Part shown: piece by piece, positions 37,046-42,938 of the stretch
Layout of the letters: each line of letters starts with the position of its first letter
Position numbering within the stretch: the first letter of the stretch is position 1
DNA from: a virus
IMG/VR virus record: IMGVR_UViG_3300046820_000298
Location: 17,152 to 81,151 of that record
Length of the DNA stretch: 64,000 bases
Direction: 5' to 3' (one strand)
Translations under genes and position numbers: made by a program
The notes under the pieces: model-generated
Told to the model about the DNA's origin: nothing
The model's database searches: none
What the model saw: only the letters and a program-made list of their open reading frames with translations

Positions 37046-37617
37046 CTAGTTATGTGTATTGATTTATTTAGTGGTCTAATCTTTTTGTAAACCCCGTCTC
37101 CTGATCTGCTGTCTCTTGCCCCAAACTCATTTGTATTTCCCTCTATTGTCTGCACTGAGTACTTCCCAATTGCATACACAATCCCTGTGTGCCCGATACT
37201 CTTGTATCTACCATTGGACATTTTGTTGTAGTAAGATAGGGTCATAACTAATACATCTCTCATAGAGTACTTCTGATAAAATCTCCCGTTAGTGTATATT
37301 ACATCCTCTTTGTTGTAAGCACTTGGAGACCAACCAGTTATTGTGTTTGGGATACTACATTCACTAAGCATTGCCATAACAAAAAAGGAGCACCAAGCAT
37401 ATCCTGGCCTCCATCCTTGTTCGTACAATAATTTTTGAAGTTCAGAGTCAGAGAAACCTTTGTTGTTTCCCCCTTTCTCATGAACTCCTACATAGTTGTC
37501 TGCGGTAATTCTAACACAGTACCCGTTCCCGTAGCGATCATAACGAGCCACAGAATTAGCAGGAAGGAAAGTAACAACCCAAAGTAGACAAGAAAGTATA
37601 ATTTTATTTTTTGCCAT
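37030..37617 (-). CDS. Endolysin, CHAP/NlpC-type cysteine peptidase, 195 aa
   Basis: An N-terminal hydrophobic signal (IILSCLLWVVTFLPANSVA, about residues 6-24) precedes a papain-like amidase/peptidase domain: GYAWCSFF with the candidate catalytic Cys76, GHTGIV with His143, and TIEGNT with a polar third residue near 159-161. The enzyme should cut peptide or amide bonds in peptidoglycan. The first 43 codons overlap the end of the holin-like gene in another frame (130 nt). A signal peptide implies export by the host Sec system or a SAR-type release. The start could also be a later codon, which would remove the signal. Confidence 0.65.
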   Translation of the reverse strand: MAKNKIILSCLLWVVTFLPANSVARYDRYGNGYCVRITADNYVGVHEKGGNNKGFSDSELQKLLYEQGWRPGYAWCSFFVMAMLSECSIPNTITGWSPSAYNKEDVIYTNGRFYQKYSMRDVLVMTLSYYNKMSNGRYKSIGHTGIVYAIGKYSVQTIEGNTNEFGARDSRSGDGVYKKIRPLNKSIHITRWRKG

Positions 37618-37934
37618 GCTGTAAGTTCTGCTCTTGCAGTCAGCCTCATCTCTTTTGAGTAAAAGGCTTGTTGCAGTTTTCTAAAGTTAAAGTTTATTCC
37701 TAGGAATACTACAAAGTTAGCAAAAACTAATATCATTGCAGCCATCATAACTTGCTGGAGATATTGTATTGATATCAATGGGTCTCCAAAGTAAGTCTCA
37801 CTTAGGTATCCCCCGTATACAAATGCAAGGAATGCTAGTGGGATAGACCATACCCCATCAAGGAGTTGAAGTCTGTATTTTATTGATTTGCTAATATAGC
37901 TATTTGAGTTTGTTCTCTTTTTAGTTTCACTCAT
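37488..37934 (-). CDS. Holin-like membrane protein, 148 aa
   Basis: Three membrane segments are visible: about 29-45 (WSIPLAFLAFVYGGYLS), 61-82 (LQQVMMAAMILVFANFVVFL) and 112-135 (YFLVYFGLLLSFLLILWLVM), with a basic N-terminus (SETKKRTNSNSYISKSIKYR) and a basic loop between 2 and 3. It lies directly upstream of, and overlaps, the endolysin gene, which is the main reason to call it a holin. It could set the time of lysis by permeabilising the inner membrane. Confidence 0.6.
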   Translation of the reverse strand: MSETKKRTNSNSYISKSIKYRLQLLDGVWSIPLAFLAFVYGGYLSETYFGDPLISIQYLQQVMMAAMILVFANFVVFLGINFNFRKLQQAFYSKEMRLTARAELTAWQKIKLYFLVYFGLLLSFLLILWLVMIATGTGTVLELPQTTM

Positions 37935-37946
37935 TTTTTATGTGTA

Positions 37947-38198
37947 TTAAATAGGCGGGTTAGTTAACAAAGTTATAAACTTTAAGAATGCATTGTTAGA
38001 GTTCTGATAAAGTAAGTCTGCAAATATAGCTACATTACTTGGATCTTGTAAAGCCGGGAAAGCTATTTCGTGTTCACTGTTGTTAGTATCAGGGTTTGCA
38101 TCAACTATAAATACTATGTCTCCCCCAGTATCTTTTGATACAGTAAGCACCCCTTTAAGTACTTGAGCTTCAGTGTCGTAAGTGTAAGTGTAAGCCAT
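37947..38198 (-). CDS. Small beta protein after the fibre gene, 83 aa
   Basis: Starts AYTYTYDTEAQVLKGVLTVS and continues with alternating hydrophobic strands, ending in a short helix. The ATG sits on the fibre stop codon (1-nt overlap), so it is likely translated with the fibre protein and may cap, chaperone or decorate it. No family recognised. Confidence 0.5.
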   Translation of the reverse strand: MAYTYTYDTEAQVLKGVLTVSKDTGGDIVFIVDANPDTNNSEHEIAFPALQDPSNVAIFADLLYQNSNNAFLKFITLLTNPPI

Positions 38199-40102
38199 TA
38201 TATTGTCCAGATTGTTGTTATTGTAATTATAGTAGCCGATCCAACTGTGGTACTATTATTTTGAATCTTAATTGCTATTCTATCAGATGCAGCAACACTC
38301 ACACTACCAGTAGCTGTAAATGTCCCAGCAGCACTACCAGCTGCTATTGTTAAAGCTAAGGATGTATCTGCTGTATTAGAACGTACAGTAAAGACAAGGC
38401 TTCCTGTTGCTGTCTGTGTATTGTTTGTTATTACTGTAATAGCTGATGCTGTTGCAGCAATCCCAAAAGCAGAAACCCTTACGTTTTCAGTAGAGTTACT
38501 TACTGAAGCTAATCCAGAGTAAGTAGTGGTGTTTATACCTACGTTAGTTCCCGGAGTAGCAACAAGAGCACTAGACCTAGATCCAGTTGTACTCCACGAC
38601 CTGTTAGCACTTAAGTCATATGTAGTCCCATCAATAGTAAGTGTCCTTGTTGACGGAACTTTGTCATTAAATGTACTCCAATCTGTAGAACTGAGCTTAC
38701 CTGTATTAGTAGCAGAGGCAGTAGGGAGGTTAAAAGTATGTGTAGTACTTGCTGAACTTATAGCAAAGTCAGTACCTGATGTTCCTGTAGCAAAAGTCTG
38801 AGTTGCCCCAGTCAATCCGTTAAGAGATGTTATTGCTGCACTAAGTGGAGTGTAACCTAGTATTGTTGAGATAGATGCAGTTTTCCACTGTGCAGGGGAG
38901 ACTGAGTTATCATACCATAGTGTATCTTTTAATGATGGGGTTCTTGCTTGTACGTTATGTAGCTCATCTAACTCATACCCATTTTGTACTTTAACGTACA
39001 TTCTCCCTGCAGAACCTGGGCTGGCTGTTGTAACAACACCAAGGTAGACAAGGTGGTTAGGGGCATATGGTTTAACATTAGTTATAGACCCGGCTGTAGC
39101 TCCAAGATAAACTGTATCCCCATCAGCAAAAGTAGAAGTTGGGAGGATACTTAATCCATCCAACAACCCTTGCATCATTATCAATCCTTTTTGGTTTGCA
39201 GCAATAGATGTAGATAACACAAGCCCTACTGTCTGAGCTGATGTAGCATCTGCAGTGTTAGCTGCTCTTTTAACAGTCATTCTATCCCCGGTACCACTAA
39301 AAGCATAAACTGCTTGACCCTTAGTTAAAGTTACTGAGTCATCATTAGTTACATAACCAAGAAGTGTGTTAGGGGCTGTCCCAATGGCTTGGAATCCACC
39401 AAGAGTAGAGTTATAAATGCACAGCATCTCTCCTCCATTAACTATATCCCCACCTATTAAAGCCCCGTCATTGTTTCTATAGAGAGTTACTGCCCCAATA
39501 GAATTTATGTTTAATGTACATCCAGTAGTATTCCCATTAGTAAACCTAATTAGATAAGCATCCCCATCATTGTAGGCTGTTACCCCTGTAAGAGTTACTG
39601 TGTAAGTATCTGTTCCTGAGGCTGTTCCGTGTAGAATTCCACTCCCAGTACCTGCTCCAGCTATTGTAAAGCTTGGGTAAGTCCCAGTAACAGTTACCCC
39701 TGAAGTCCCAGTTAAGCTAACTACTTGGTCAGGAGCTGAGTTAGTTACAGTTATATTCCCTGATGTAGTAATAGGGTTAGTTCCAGACAATGAAATCCCA
39801 GTCCCAGCTGTTAGCTGTACTGATGTAACAGTTCCTGTACCTCCCCCAGAAGCTGATATAGTCAATATCCCATCAAGGTTAGTTATTGTAATCCCACTCC
39901 CAGCTTGGATTAAGTCAGTTAGATACTTAAATCTAAATGCATCCCTTCTTAAGCTGTTAGTGTAAGATGTAAGTACTTGGTTAGGGAAGATGTTATCAGT
40001 CCTCTTATAGTACAGCTCATTAGTAGTATCTACATCAAGCAGCTGTTTAAGGCTGATATCAACCTTAGTTATCTTATTTTGTTTATAGAAAGGGGATTGC
40101 AT
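38198..40102 (-). CDS. Tail fibre-like protein, 634 aa
   Basis: Ser/Thr/Gly-rich beta repeats run through the whole protein: TSVQLTAGTGISLSGTNPIT, then further copies with VTVTGTYPSFTIAG, LNGLTGATQTFATGTSGTDF and HTFNLPTASATNTGKLSSTD. These segments are typical of phage tail-fibre shafts. An N-terminal part (FYKQNKITKVDISLKQLLDV) likely binds the tail, and the C-terminal 90 residues form a beta-rich TNF-like tip. The gene is the second of the minus-strand block and is followed by lysis genes. It probably sets host specificity. Confidence 0.65.
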   Translation of the reverse strand: MQSPFYKQNKITKVDISLKQLLDVDTTNELYYKRTDNIFPNQVLTSYTNSLRRDAFRFKYLTDLIQAGSGITITNLDGILTISASGGGTGTVTSVQLTAGTGISLSGTNPITTSGNITVTNSAPDQVVSLTGTSGVTVTGTYPSFTIAGAGTGSGILHGTASGTDTYTVTLTGVTAYNDGDAYLIRFTNGNTTGCTLNINSIGAVTLYRNNDGALIGGDIVNGGEMLCIYNSTLGGFQAIGTAPNTLLGYVTNDDSVTLTKGQAVYAFSGTGDRMTVKRAANTADATSAQTVGLVLSTSIAANQKGLIMMQGLLDGLSILPTSTFADGDTVYLGATAGSITNVKPYAPNHLVYLGVVTTASPGSAGRMYVKVQNGYELDELHNVQARTPSLKDTLWYDNSVSPAQWKTASISTILGYTPLSAAITSLNGLTGATQTFATGTSGTDFAISSASTTHTFNLPTASATNTGKLSSTDWSTFNDKVPSTRTLTIDGTTYDLSANRSWSTTGSRSSALVATPGTNVGINTTTYSGLASVSNSTENVRVSAFGIAATASAITVITNNTQTATGSLVFTVRSNTADTSLALTIAAGSAAGTFTATGSVSVAASDRIAIKIQNNSTTVGSATIITITTIWTI

Positions 40103-40332
40103 TAGTTTTTCTTAGCTTGGGCTTGTATCCTTAGATGAGTCTTCTCTTGTTCTGCTGCCATGATAGCCATGATACCTCGTAGCTCCTCATATGAAAACTG
40201 GCACACAAACTTCTCCTCTTCATCCAAAAACTGCACAACTTTATCATCTACATATACTCCCATGTAGGTTAGACACTCATCCCCAGTTGTAAACGGAGGT
40301 TGATACAATCCTGTTTTAATGGTGGTAGGCAT
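40102..40332 (-). CDS. Small protein upstream of the tail fibre, 76 aa
   Basis: The open frame reaches 40389, but the ATG at 40332 (PTTIKTGLYQPPFTTGDECL) is preferred because the extension runs through a 31-bp dyad (40337-40367). The product has a short Cys-containing beta part and a C-terminal helix (SYEELRGIMAIMAAEQEKTH). It overlaps the fibre ATG by one base. It could be a fibre chaperone; no family recognised. Confidence 0.55.
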   Translation of the reverse strand: MPTTIKTGLYQPPFTTGDECLTYMGVYVDDKVVQFLDEEEKFVCQFSYEELRGIMAIMAAEQEKTHLRIQAQAKKN

Positions 40333-40336
40333 AAAA

Positions 40337-40367
40337 TTGTACTTTAAAATTTTAGATAAAAGTACAA
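40337..40367. promoter_or_regulatory. 31-bp dyad, copy 1
   Basis: TTGTACT and AGTACAA flank 17 bp; with the next bases the arms extend to 9 bp perfect (TTGTACTTT/AAAGTACAA). It lies 4 nt upstream of the ATG at 40332 on the minus strand, so as RNA it would form a hairpin next to the start codon, and as DNA it could be an operator. A second copy with the same arm and total length starts exactly 200 bp to the right. Confidence 0.55.
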
Positions 40368-40536
40368 AAACTTTCCCAATTGGGCACACCTATCCCCTTA
40401 GAGATTTTTTTGTTTAAAATTAACTTTCAGTTTTGCCGTTTTTAGCCTTCGGTGGGACGTTCCATTCTTCCCTATAGTCTTTATCCACCCCAAAACCTTA
40501 TGTCAATTCTTTTTCTGCAACTATCGGGGACAACTT

Positions 40537-40567
40537 TTGTACTCTATGTTATTGAAAGTGAGTACAA
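40537..40567. promoter_or_regulatory. 31-bp dyad, copy 2
   Basis: TTGTACTC and GAGTACAA (8-bp perfect arms) span 31 bp, the same as copy 1, with an unrelated centre. Conserved arms with variable centres are what a dimeric DNA-binding protein leaves, rather than a duplicated stretch of DNA. It lies in the gap between the 46-residue gene and 40102-40332. Confidence 0.55.
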
Positions 40568-40653
40568 TAGAACCCAACGTCTGACCCCCTACTTACCTTT
40601 TGGCCCTCAGGGGTGATCATTCCATTGAATGGTTGCTAGGCAAAGTTAGACAA

Positions 40654-40794
40654 TTATCCTTGCCCCTGTGACATTTTTTTATAAAGTTTTGAACTTTTAA
40701 GTTTAGAACTCTTTTTCTTAGCATGTACCCCTGGACGTTTCTTTCTAGTGTTAGGACTGAACCCATTGACTGTGTTTACTTTAGCTTTAGCCAT
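40654..40794 (-). CDS. Small very basic protein with KKRPGVHAKKK motif, 46 aa
   Basis: ATG at 40794, TAA at 40654. The product AKAKVNTVNGFSPN continues with TRKKRPGVHAKKKSSKLK and SSKLYKKMSQGQG. I recall this RPG.HAK..tSk.K.Sk.YkK...GQG pattern as a small protein found in many Bacteroidota and crAss-like phages, function unknown. About a third of residues are Lys or Arg, so nucleic-acid binding is likely. It is the first gene of the minus-strand block, next to the strand switch. Confidence 0.7.
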   Translation of the reverse strand: MAKAKVNTVNGFSPNTRKKRPGVHAKKKSSKLKSSKLYKKMSQGQG

Positions 40795-40884
40795 TTTGTT
40801 TATTTTGTCACAAATTTAATATGAAAAATGTTACGAACTTTGATTATCTTCGTGACCTAACAATTTAACCCAAATCTAAATCTC

Positions 40885-41205
40885 ATGTTCCCAATCACAT
40901 CAACTAACGAGGAGAAAGTTCTCGTATCTATCAATCCAACTACTGCTGCTGGAAATCCTGCAACTGTTGACGGAGTTCCAACTTGGACTGTTGTCGAAGG
41001 TGACGCAACTGTAGAATTATCTGGTGATGGCCTTTCTGCTTACATCATCTCTGGTTCAGCTAACGTAGTTAACATGATCGAAATATCAGCTGATGCTGAC
41101 CTCGATGCTGAAGAAGTTCGTACTATTACTGAAACTATCGTTTACACAGTAGTTGCTGCTGAGGCTCAAGCTCTCGGAATCAATGCTGCTGTTGAACCTA
41201 AGTAA
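40885..41205 (+). CDS. Ig-like beta-sandwich small protein, 106 aa
   Basis: A beta-rich protein with EEKVLVSINPTTAAGNPATV, VPTWTVVEGDATVELSGDG and YIISGSANVVNMIEISADAD, resembling one bacterial Ig-like (BIG2/BACON-type) domain. Codons are GC-richer than in neighbours and the gene stands first after the strand switch, both signs of strong expression. It could decorate the virion or bind host surface sugars. It forms a pair with the next gene, which has the same fold type, and a terminator follows them. Confidence 0.55.
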   Translation: MFPITSTNEEKVLVSINPTTAAGNPATVDGVPTWTVVEGDATVELSGDGLSAYIISGSANVVNMIEISADADLDAEEVRTITETIVYTVVAAEAQALGINAAVEPK

Positions 41206-41217
41206 TCTTAAACTAAG

Positions 41218-41523
41218 ATGAATCTTAACGTATACTTTGACAATGCAACTGTCTACAACTTTGAAAAACTCGACGTTAGTGTTGGGGAAAAGTTTAAAGT
41301 AGAAGCAGTTAATGCCCCTGCTGGAATTGCATGGTTCTTTGATAATGACCCAGTTATAGAAGCTGAAACTATGGAGAATCAAGCAATCATTACAGCAGCT
41401 AAAGAAGGATTGACTAACGTGCTTTTTGTAATGAACAATAGCCAAGTTATCCACAAGTTTACTATTAACGTAGTAAATCCCGTAAATTTGAATCCCGTAG
41501 TTCTAAACGTAGAACTAAAATAA
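41218..41523 (+). CDS. Second Ig-like beta-sandwich small protein, 101 aa
   Basis: Strand-rich product: NLNVYFDNATVYNFEKLDVS, AGIAWFFDNDPVIEAE, IITAAKEGLTNVLFVMNNSQ and a terminal HKFTINVVNPVNLNPVV. The W-F and N-x-x-V spacing fits an Ig-like or BACON-like domain. It follows the first such gene by 12 nt and is followed by a terminator at 41547. The two likely act together; a capsid decoration or extracellular binding role is inferred. Confidence 0.5.
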   Translation: MNLNVYFDNATVYNFEKLDVSVGEKFKVEAVNAPAGIAWFFDNDPVIEAETMENQAIITAAKEGLTNVLFVMNNSQVIHKFTINVVNPVNLNPVVLNVELK

Positions 41524-41546
41524 ATTCCGTTCTTACCCTAAGAATT

Positions 41547-41575
41547 AGCCTCCTTAATTGGGGGCTTTTTCTTTT
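41547..41575 (+). terminator. Rho-independent terminator after the Ig-like pair
   Basis: AGCCTCC pairs with GGGGGCT (one G-U) around a 6-nt loop and is followed by TTTTTCTTTT. It lies 24 nt past the stop of the second Ig-like gene, making these two genes a separate short transcript. Confidence 0.85.
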
Positions 41576-41769
41576 CCCTAAAATCCCATTATTGTATGAT
41601 TTATCCGTCATTAAGCCTTAATTCCGTGGTTAATGACTGATTTATCACACATTAAATTTTCTAGCTGGTTAAAAATTTTTTAGTTGGAAATTTTTTGAGA
41701 GTGTTGTCCTACGTATTCAAAGACCCCCACTAACTTTGGCGGAGCAAACTTCCCTCCGCATCATTTGCT
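41576..41769 (+). other. Non-coding leader before the 52-residue gene
   Basis: No convincing frame. Contents: the inverted repeat GTCATTAA (41607-41614) / TTAATGAC (41630-41637); two adjacent 19-bp AT-rich direct repeats starting TAGCTGG (41662) and TAGTTGG (41681); and a hairpin GCGGAG/CTCCGC (41739-41759) 10 nt before the ATG at 41770. It probably holds the promoter and leader of the small gene. Confidence 0.5.
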
Positions 41770-41928
41770 ATGAAATCAGCATACTTGTCAGAACGTACTG
41801 GCACCCTCGTTATCACCGATCGTACTTGGACTGATGCAGGTCCATCGGAGAAGTCTTACTTCATCCGTGCTACGGACTCTGACTACCAGCAAGCCATCGA
41901 CTGGGCTACATCCAAAGGACTCTTATGA
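41770..41928 (+). CDS. Small soluble protein, 52 aa
   Basis: ATG at 41770, TGA at 41926-41928. The product (KSAYLSERTGTLVITDRTW, then TDAGPSEKSYFIRATDSDYQ) has good alternation for a small alpha/beta fold and uses GC-rich, optimal-type codons, a mark of strong expression. A stable hairpin (41912-41938) contains its stop codon. It directly precedes the structured non-coding block. No family recognised. Confidence 0.55.
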   Translation: MKSAYLSERTGTLVITDRTWTDAGPSEKSYFIRATDSDYQQAIDWATSKGLL

Positions 41929-41938
41929 GTCCCTTTGG
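41912..41938 (+). other. Stable hairpin spanning the stop codon of the 52-residue gene
   Basis: CCAAAGGACTC pairs with GAGTCC-CTTTGG (11 pairs, one bulged C) around a TTAT loop. The TGA stop lies in the loop/right arm. No U-run follows, so it is not a normal terminator; it may be the first domain of the structured RNA or a 3'-end stabiliser. Confidence 0.65.
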
Positions 41939-41999
41939 GTTGTTAGCCAGAGGTTAGAATAACCACTAACTAACTAGCCAACTAACTAATAACTAATTG

Positions 42000-42053
42000 A
42001 TTAGAGTCAGATGGAAGGACGAGAGTATATGTCCCAACTCATCACACTCTAAT
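42000..42053 (+). ncRNA. Structured RNA domain A: long hairpin
   Basis: ATTAGAGT (42000-42007) pairs with ACTCTAAT (42046-42053); inside, GATG (42010-42013) pairs with CATC (42040-42043); inside that, GGAC (42017-42020) pairs with GTCC (42031-42034), leaving a 10-nt loop. Sixteen pairs in three coaxial segments with small internal loops. First of the three large folded domains between the 52-residue gene and the membrane-protein genes. Confidence 0.5.
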
Positions 42054-42055
42054 TC

Positions 42056-42105
42056 GTGGGGTAGAATAGTAATCACCAAATTGATTGCATCATATTCTAT
42101 CCCAC
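42056..42105 (+). ncRNA. Structured RNA domain B: 13-bp inverted repeat
   Basis: GTGGGGTAGAATA (42056-42068) pairs with TATTCTATCCCAC (42093-42105), 13 pairs with one G-U; inside, AATCA (42071-42075) pairs with TGATT (42082-42086). It starts 2 nt after domain A ends. As DNA it could also be a cruciform or a protein site. No U-run follows, so it is not an intrinsic terminator. Confidence 0.5.
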
Positions 42106-42121
42106 TTTCTCTCATTGCATT

Positions 42122-42251
42122 CAGTTGTAATACCTTGTGTAAGTCCTAAACTTAATCGTTACCTATTAAGTCTTACGTAGATACTTCTCTACATTATGTA
42201 AGCAGGGTGTTTAGGGTTCTAGTGTTTAATCACAAAAGACTATTACAACTG
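42122..42251 (+). ncRNA. Structured RNA domain C: three-way junction closed by an 11-bp perfect stem
   Basis: Outer stem CAGTTGTAATA (42122-42132) with TATTACAACTG (42241-42251), 11 perfect pairs; continued by CTTGTG (42134-42139) with CACAAAAG (42231-42238, two bulged A). Inside: P1 CCTAAA (42145-42150)/TTTAGG (42210-42215); P2 CTTAAT (42151-42156)/ATTAAG (42165-42170); P3 CTTAC (42072+100, i.e. 42172-42176)/GTAAG (42198-42202) stacked on GTAGA (42177-42181)/TCTAC (42188-42192). P1, P2 and P3 meet as a three-way junction. Function unknown; candidates are a small RNA, a leader regulator or a protein-binding RNA. Confidence 0.5.
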
Positions 42252-42296
42252 TTTGCTTTCTTGTATCGTAAACAATAACTCATCAATAACACAATC

Positions 42297-42509
42297 ATGA
42301 AAAGACCATTTGATTTCCTCAAGACTATTGCTGAACTAGCAATCGTTGCTATTGTACTATTCATTGCTCCGGCAATTGTACATTCAGCAGTAACACTAGA
42401 CTTTACTCATTACCTCAATGACCTATCATCTAGTGCTTACTGTGGTATCATGTCCTTTGTATCCTTCTTCGGTACTCTATTCTTTATCGTAGTTGAAACA
42501 GAAAACTAA
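42297..42509 (+). CDS. Small membrane protein with two transmembrane segments, 70 aa
   Basis: Two hydrophobic stretches are seen (about 9-29, TIAELAIVAIVLFIAPAIVH, and 48-66, CGIMSFVSFFGTLFFIVV), with a positively charged N-terminus (KRPFDFLK). No family recognised. It opens a group of three tiny membrane or envelope protein genes (to 42822) and follows the structured RNA block. Such early small membrane proteins often act on the host envelope or exclude other phages; this is inference. Confidence 0.55.
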   Translation: MKRPFDFLKTIAELAIVAIVLFIAPAIVHSAVTLDFTHYLNDLSSSAYCGIMSFVSFFGTLFFIVVETEN

Positions 42510-42521
42510 TTCTATCACACT

Positions 42522-42722
42522 ATGAGAGAAGATAAGTACAATTTTGCAGAGACTACCACATTCTATGCACTCATTATCATTGGCATTACACTGATGATAA
42601 TCTTCATGACATCTTGTAGTCAGACCCAACATGGGTTTGACTATAAGTCTCATGCTAAATCAAATGCTGAGTGGAAACACAAAGCTGAACACAACAATCT
42701 CCCAAAATGTAATCGTCATTAA
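42522..42722 (+). CDS. Small predicted lipoprotein, 66 aa
   Basis: Residues about 14-31 are hydrophobic (TFYALIIIGITLMIIFMT) and end in TSC, a possible lipobox with Cys32, followed by a short polar, histidine-rich tail (SQTQHGFDYKSHAKSN). A lipoprotein anchored in the inner or outer membrane facing the periplasm is the best reading; without processing it would be a single-pass membrane protein. It lies 12 nt after the previous small membrane gene. Confidence 0.5.
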   Translation: MREDKYNFAETTTFYALIIIGITLMIIFMTSCSQTQHGFDYKSHAKSNAEWKHKAEHNNLPKCNRH

Positions 42723-42723
42723 C

Positions 42724-42822
42724 ATGAATGAAACAACTAAAGACATTCTGCTATTCGTAGCAGGCTTCCTAGTATCAGCAGCAATCACAGTTATGTGGTT
42801 GGTAATAGGAGCAATTATATAG
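42724..42822 (+). CDS. Single-pass micro-membrane protein, 32 aa
   Basis: ATG at 42724, one base after the previous stop; product NETTKDILLFVAGFLVSAAI then TVMWLVIGAII, nearly all membrane. The open frame extends upstream to 42631 but that part overlaps the lipoprotein gene, so the inner ATG is preferred. A terminator overlaps its stop codon (42821-42839). No family recognised. Confidence 0.5.
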   Translation: MNETTKDILLFVAGFLVSAAITVMWLVIGAII

Positions 42823-42839
42823 GGGTTCAATCCCCTTTT
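42821..42839 (+). terminator. Terminator after the small membrane-protein group
   Basis: AGGGG (42821-42825) pairs with CCCCT (42832-42836) around a 6-nt loop and is followed by TTTA. The stem is short but GC-rich and stands directly at the end of the last small gene, overlapping its stop codon. Confidence 0.6.
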
Positions 42840-42938
42840 ACTAATGCAGCCATCGAAAGATGAGAGTCACAAGCCTCTATAAATGCAGAGTGGTAAACAA
42901 TTTATTCATTAACTTTTTTAATTTAAATCATCAAAATC
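42840..42938 (+). promoter_or_regulatory. Structured leader of the 202-residue gene
   Basis: A hairpin CATC-GAAA-GATG (42851-42862) with a GNRA tetraloop and a second CTCT...AGAG hairpin (42875-42890) stand before a 45-nt A/T-rich stretch that leads to the ATG at 42939. No Shine-Dalgarno is present; the A/T-rich leader is the usual Bacteroidota form. The promoter probably lies between the terminator at 42839 and the hairpins, or upstream of it. Confidence 0.4.

Larger units (their letters stand above)
40333..40653. other. Non-coding strand-switch region (321 nt)
   Basis: No convincing frame in either direction. It contains the two 31-bp dyads and a short repeat CATTC-CATT-GAATG (near 40619-40632). 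It separates the 46-residue protein gene from the first long minus-strand gene. I saw no clear sigma-70-like or Bacteroidota -33/-7 promoter pair. It is probably the control region of the late block. Confidence 0.5.
41929..42296 (+). other. Non-coding, highly structured region (368 nt)
   Basis: There is no plausible gene in either strand. It contains a hairpin GTTAG..GGTTA-GAA-TAACC..CTAAC (41942-41970), five AACTA units (41965-41995), and three larger folded domains described separately (42000-42053, 42056-42105, 42122-42251). The last 45 nt before the ATG at 42297 are A/T-rich and unstructured, as leaders here usually are. Confidence 0.6.

Noticed and set aside
41965-42000. AACTA repeats as a CRISPR-like array
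   Set aside because: Units are 4-5 nt with no regular spacers.
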